Of a stretch of DNA of 64,000 nt, positions 60,701 through 64,000 are shown piece after piece. The stretch covers positions 1 to 64,000 of the forward strand of contig JADJWF010000006.1 of assembly GCA_016716505.1 (NCBI GenBank), written 5' to 3'. The notes under the pieces are model-generated. The model searched no databases. It was not told where the DNA came from and saw only the letters and a list, made by a program, of their open reading frames with translations. How positions within the stretch are numbered: position 1 is the first letter of the stretch; each line of letters begins with the position of its first letter. The translations under genes and the position numbers were made by a program. The DNA comes from Verrucomicrobiota bacterium. GTDB taxonomy: Bacteria > Verrucomicrobiota > Verrucomicrobiia > Limisphaerales > J093.

Positions 60701-62630
60701 CGGCGCTGGTGACAGTGCCGAACGAGTTGCTCACCACCACCGAGTAAAGGCCGCTGTCGGAGACTTGGGCGTTCGCGAGTACCAGCTCTGCGGAAGTCGC
60801 GTTGGCGATCGGCTGGCCATCCTTGCTCCATTGGTAGGCCAGGGGCTCGGTGCCCACCGCCGTGACGGAAAGGGTCAGCGTCTGTCCCGGTTCCGCCACC
60901 TGACCGACCGGCTGCGACGAAATGACTGGCTCGACCACCGCAAGCACAGCTAGGGCGCTGGTGAGGGTGGTCTCTCCGTCGGTGACTTCGCAGATATATT
61001 CCCCTTCGTCTGCTTTTCGCACGTCGAGCACCGACAGGGTCGCCGTCTGGGTACCGGCCAGTTTCGGGCCGTCGGTTAACGGGATTCCACCTTTTGTCCA
61101 CTGATACTGAATGGGCAGCGAACCGGCGGCGACAATTCGGAATTTGGCGGTTGAGCCGGCCACGTTGGTGTGACTTTCAGGCTGCGCGACGATTTGCAAC
61201 CTGCCCGCGTACGCTTCGGCCAGCCATTGGGAGCCATTGTAGAGACCGCTGGAGACGGGTCCGCGCGCCCGAATCATCGCATTCGGAGGAATGGTTGCGC
61301 CGACGAGTTGCCAACCACCGGCCACCCGCTCGCCGGGGCCGAGGACTGTCCAGTCCGTTCCATCCGTTGCCGCCTCGAAGGAAGCCCGCGAGATTTCGGG
61401 GCTGGTGCCGCCGCGCATCCAGTTGATGGTGTCGCCTGTGAAGGTCAAACTCTGGGTGGCGGGGGCTGGGCTCTGCAGCCGGGCAACCCCTTGTTGGACC
61501 GTTCCCCCAATCTCCAGCAGCGTGCCGCCCACCAGTATCCTGCCGTCTGTTTGGACGGCCACCGAGGTGACCTCCTGAGTGACGCCAGTGGTGAACGAAT
61601 CGTCCACGCTCCCATCGGCGAGCAGACGACCAATATTCGGGTGAGGTTGTCCACCGAGGGTGCTGAACCTTCCGACGACGATCAGGCTCCCATCGGTCAG
61701 CAGCCCGAACGATCGCACCAACGGGTTGGTCCCGCCGATGACTGGGGCGAAGCCCGGATCCAAGGTGCCGTTCGATTCCAGTCGCCCGATTTGTGTTCGC
61801 GGTTGACCAGCCAGCGTCGTAAAGGCTCCGCCGGCGAGGATCTTCCCATCCGGTTGGATTCCGAGGCACAGAACGGTGGAGTTTGCCGCAGGGGTGAAGT
61901 TGAGATCGAGCCGGCCATCGGCTTCGAGGCGTGCCAAGCGCTGGCGCGGTCGCCCGTTGACCTGCGTGAAAGCGCCGCCGATCACGACCCGGCCGTCCGG
62001 CTGAATCACGATCGAGTTCACGTTTCCGTTGGCCACTGCGTCGAAGGTCGCATCGAGGTTGCCATCAGGATGCAAACGGAGAATCTCACTCACCCCAACC
62101 CCGGCGACGATGGTCGCCGGTTGACCCACCAGGATCTTACCGTCCGGCTGGAGCGCGATCACGGAAGCCTCGGTCAGGCCGGTGGGATTGAACGCTTCGT
62201 CGAGGCTGCCATCCGGATTGAGCCGGCAAAGACCGATGCGGGGCTGGCCGTTAACGGTGCTGAAGGGGCCTCCCACCAAGATCTTGCCGTCTGGTTGAAT
62301 TGCGACGGATATCGCCTCCCGGTTCAAAACCGGCGCGAACGGGGCATCAAGCGCGCCATCCGGCTGGAACCGTCCAAGCCACGAGCGCGCTCGGTCGCTG
62401 ATGAGGAGGTAATTGCCGCCAAGGATGACCTTGCCGTCCGGCTGAACCGCGATCGCGTTCACCCGGCCGGAGACTTGGGGATTGAAAGTGTCCAAGGGTG
62501 GAGCTTGGGCTTCGATCCGTGGCATGCCGGCCAGCCATACCGATAAAATGAGCGCGCCGACGGCGGCCGCGCGTTGGCGGCGGGTTCTTGGGTCGTGGGT
62601 CTTGAACGACCGAGGTAGCGTTTGTTTCAT
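57789..62630 (-). CDS. Giant secreted protein: two seven-repeat Delta-60 blocks plus Ig-like repeats
   Basis: A 1613-residue exported protein (signal-like stretch AAAVGALILSVWLAGMPRIEA). Residues about 60-385 hold seven Delta-60 repeats (IQPDGKILVGGPFSTVNGQ and similar). A module starting INWMRGGTSPE follows, then two Ig-like domains, a second block of seven Delta-60 repeats, and the same module again (ITWLRGGTQPE). Five Ig-like repeats of about 89 residues come next (for example TPPLSYQWYVGPSGDTN then EYWVRVSNAGG). The C terminus is a short module (SRWRVLSSTNLVQW ... MSFYRLVNE). Probably an extracellular or cell-surface adhesin or matrix protein. ATG 62630 begins MKQTLPRS; the open frame extends 23 codons upstream. 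Confidence 0.85.
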   Translation of the reverse strand: MKQTLPRSFKTHDPRTRRQRAAAVGALILSVWLAGMPRIEAQAPPLDTFNPQVSGRVNAIAVQPDGKVILGGNYLLISDRARSWLGRFQPDGALDAPFAPVLNREAISVAIQPDGKILVGGPFSTVNGQPRIGLCRLNPDGSLDEAFNPTGLTEASVIALQPDGKILVGQPATIVAGVGVSEILRLHPDGNLDATFDAVANGNVNSIVIQPDGRVVIGGAFTQVNGRPRQRLARLEADGRLDLNFTPAANSTVLCLGIQPDGKILAGGAFTTLAGQPRTQIGRLESNGTLDPGFAPVIGGTNPLVRSFGLLTDGSLIVVGRFSTLGGQPHPNIGRLLADGSVDDSFTTGVTQEVTSVAVQTDGRILVGGTLLEIGGTVQQGVARLQSPAPATQSLTFTGDTINWMRGGTSPEISRASFEAATDGTDWTVLGPGERVAGGWQLVGATIPPNAMIRARGPVSSGLYNGSQWLAEAYAGRLQIVAQPESHTNVAGSTAKFRIVAAGSLPIQYQWTKGGIPLTDGPKLAGTQTATLSVLDVRKADEGEYICEVTDGETTLTSALAVLAVVEPVISSQPVGQVAEPGQTLTLSVTAVGTEPLAYQWSKDGQPIANATSAELVLANAQVSDSGLYSVVVSNSFGTVTSAVAEVIVTAAIPDPTFTGSTSVGNMTALAIQSDDRILVAGNFSILSGNTRPFLGRLLPDGAFDGTFNPGNISGTLSPVNSVVVQPDGRILVGGSFTEIAGQTVSALVRLNQDGSREAQFSALLEGQAPIVRALALDQDGTIIVGGAFTSVGGEPHTNIVRLNPDGSVVSGFTPSVSTEVLCLALQPDGKILVGGRRFVVGGETRDGLARLNADGSLDAAFRPSAPGGVFSLALQADGKILLGGDFVTVNGVARQRIARVNSNGTLDTTFNPGANGSVQSLAVQADGAIIIAGNFTQLGGARRNGIGRLLSNGTVDPAFNPKANGAVQALALQKDGKVLVAGAFSQIGGLLSQGLDRLQNSAPATANLSYGAGKITWLRGGTQPEVWRTAFELSSDGVTWTDLGAGTRIPGGWEAPLVVTNPGPTIRVRGFATGGLGGASGWHVESQLTLTGPIAPWIVQPPASRTIFIGSGTTLTVDALGTAPLTYQWYRGPAGDTDNPIPGATAATYSTPPLLTNTQYWVRVSNAGGSVDSETADITTIPVPAAITLQPGSQTIFIGESATLEVQATGTPPLSYQWYVGPSGDTNQPIAGATSPSYTTPELLATTEYWVRVSNAGGIANSETATITAVPVPPAVTKHPDSETINAGQTVTLAVQATGTPPLSYQWYIGPTGDTSNPIAGATEATYTTPPLEDTILVWVRVSNAGGTADSEAATITVAPVAPFITRHPASQTIVAGQTATMTVEATGSRPLSYQWFVGTAGTTDNPIAGATSASYTTPALSTTTRYWVRVTNPGGAANSVTATITVTPGPPTITKHPENQTINAGQTATLSVEAAGTPPLSYQWYRGPSGATGDPIAGATSATFTTAPLNATTEYWVRVSNERGSADSQTATVSVSAATPPLLQATGVQGGKLILTATGAAGSRWRVLSSTNLVQWQAESGVGVVVLGSGPTTIEIPIGAAAMSFYRLVNE

Positions 62631-62999
62631 GTGGAAATCTCCGTCCAGAGCGGATTCAAAGCCGACGTCTCCCGGCATTGGCCATGGCCGCACCCTCACC
62701 GCCCCATTCCCGTGGCGCCAGTTCGCCGGGTTCGCGGTCCACGCCTGGAGACCCCTTCAGCCGCCCCATGCGGGCGCGAAACGTAGAGACCCGCCCCGGA
62801 ATTTGCAAAGCTGTTTCTCACGGCGGCAAGTAGCGGGGGCGATGGTTTCCGCGCAATGGCGCCACTCGATGGATGCGGCGGGAGAAGATTTTACCCGCGC
62901 GTGACCAGCCCGTAACTCGCCGGCTGGCTGATTCGGCCAGCCAAATTTCCAAAGTGACTGGTGCGCGGAAGCGTCCGCAACTACCTTCGGGACTGCGTT
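62631..62999. other. Divergent intergenic region, no gene recognised
   Basis: Separates the giant repeat protein (leftward) from the DUF1015 gene (rightward). No RNA gene, operator or coding signal is evident. Confidence 0.4.
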
Positions 63000-64000
63000 A
63001 TGGCTCTCGTTAATCCCTTCGCCGCGCTGCGACCCCAGCCCGAACTCGCCGCCCGGATTTGTGAACTGCCCTACGACGTGATGTCGTCGGAAGAGGCCCG
63101 CGCGATGGCGGCGGGCAATCCGTTGAGTTTTCTCCGCGTGAGCAAACCGGAGATTGAACTTTCCTCCACCGTGCATCCGTATGCACCCGAGGTGTACGCC
63201 CGAGGTGCCGCGAACTTCCGCCGACTCATTGCCGAGGGTGCTCTGCGGCAGGACAGCGCGCCCGCGTTTTACCTGTACCGTCAAGTCATGGGAGGGCACT
63301 CGCAGGTCGGGCTGGTGGCGACCACGAGTTGCCAGGAGTACCTCGATGGCGTTATTCGGCGCCACGAGTTGACGCGTCCGGACAAGGAGGACGACCGAGT
63401 GCGACACATTGAAGCGTTGAACGCGCAGACCGGCCCGGCTTTTCTGGCGTACCGCGCCGACCCCACCATTGACGGGTTTGTGGCGGCGCGGACGGCGGTG
63501 CCGCCGGCGGTGGACTTCACCGCCGCCGATGGCATCCGGCATTCGGCATGGGCGGTGGGCGAATCGTCAGACATCGAGTTTCTGCGCGCGGCCTTTGCGG
63601 GGATTCCGAGGCTCTACATCGCGGATGGCCATCATCGTTCGGCCGCGGCAGCCCGGGTCTTCCAAGCTCGAAAAGGGGAGGGGAACAGCGCGTGGTTCTT
63701 GTCGGTCATCTTTCCCCACGATCAGCTTCAGATCCTTCCGTATCATCGGGTGGTGAAAGACCTTCGCGGCCTTTTGCAGGAAGACTTCCTGGTTCGGCTC
63801 GCGGCGGTGTTTGAGATCGTCGGGGGCGATGTTGCTGCGCCAGTTCGCAAACACGAGGTGGGCCTTTATCTGGGCGGGCGCTGGCGGGTGCTGCGTTTCC
63901 GCCCCGAACGGCTGGCGGGACGGAACGGTGTGGACGCGCTGGATGTCAGCCTGCTGCAGGAACTGGTGCTGGCACCGATTCTCGGCATCGAAAACCCGCG
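63000..64000 (+). CDS. DUF1015 family protein (3' end beyond the window)
   Basis: Open from ATG 63000 to the end of the window with no stop: about 333 residues visible. It begins LVNPFAALRPQPELAARICE, then LPYDVMSSEEARAMAAGNP and SFLRVSKPEIEL, followed by AFYLYRQVMGG, DGVIRRHELTRPDKEDDRVRH and PRLYIADGHHRSAAAARVF. These are the signature segments of DUF1015 (SerK-like) proteins; some members of this superfamily are free-serine kinases (SerK), so a small-molecule kinase is possible but not established here. Family members are usually 400-450 residues, so some 70-120 residues are missing. Confidence 0.9.
   Translation, partial: MALVNPFAALRPQPELAARICELPYDVMSSEEARAMAAGNPLSFLRVSKPEIELSSTVHPYAPEVYARGAANFRRLIAEGALRQDSAPAFYLYRQVMGGHSQVGLVATTSCQEYLDGVIRRHELTRPDKEDDRVRHIEALNAQTGPAFLAYRADPTIDGFVAARTAVPPAVDFTAADGIRHSAWAVGESSDIEFLRAAFAGIPRLYIADGHHRSAAAARVFQARKGEGNSAWFLSVIFPHDQLQILPYHRVVKDLRGLLQEDFLVRLAAVFEIVGGDVAAPVRKHEVGLYLGGRWRVLRFRPERLAGRNGVDALDVSLLQELVLAPILGIENP

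Overview
The window is high-GC bacterial chromosome. It most resembles the Verrucomicrobiota, probably the Pedosphaera/Limisphaera side (subdivision 3). That placement is an inference from gene style: a pseudopilin with the [24 protein letters not shown]-type leader and a C-terminal FADGH motif, a PEP-CTERM protein, very large secreted proteins built from Delta-60 and Ig-like repeats, and abundant intergenic palindromes. No rRNA or other decisive marker is present.

Layout. 0.4-3.6 kb: ADP-glucose pyrophosphorylase and a fused sugar kinase/MurNAc-6-P etherase (glycogen synthesis, wall recycling). 3.6-4.2 kb: dispersed palindromic repeats. 4.7-14.2 kb: envelope and sugar genes (degenerate SGNH protein, surface-repeat protein, SurA/PpiD-like foldase, odd RluA-like protein, TIM-barrel isomerase-like protein, GH127-like glycosidase, pseudopilin). 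14.3-21.2 kb: glutamate dehydrogenase, a PEP/pyruvate-binding protein and pabC-pabB; the PEP-binding gene and pabC each carry one apparent frameshift. 21.4-28.2 kb: tRNA-Leu, a large Cys-rich secreted protein, S1/P1-type nuclease, MFS transporter, Nudix, FmdB-like protein. 28.3-35.3 kb: a Cu/Ag efflux operon of CusCBA type, led by a tandem TRASH/YHS protein and a small Cys-rich exported protein. 35.3-44.4 kb: tRNA-Val, a response regulator-PAS-phosphatase, LpxR-like lipid A deacylase, malic enzyme, isomerase, SixA, two Hsp20s. 44.5-47.4 kb: sulfate ABC transporter cysTWA without a binding protein.

47.6-56.7 kb is the most unusual part. A histidine kinase has a complete seven-repeat FG-GAP propeller as its sensor. 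Its likely NarL-type partner lies 1.8 kb downstream, across a dense array of palindromes with a roughly 386-bp higher-order period. Next comes a secreted protein with four nearly identical PPC-like modules whose poly-G tracts differ in length and break the frame, then a PEP-CTERM protein. A decayed IS5-type transposase follows. 57.8-62.6 kb encodes a 1613-residue protein with two seven-repeat Delta-60 blocks and several Ig-like domains. The window ends inside a DUF1015 gene.

Three large secreted proteins (from 21.6, 52.7 and 57.8 kb) end in a similar short C-terminal module, which suggests a shared attachment or export signal. Frameshifts in three separate loci all sit in short homopolymers, so base-calling error has to be excluded before any is called a pseudogene.
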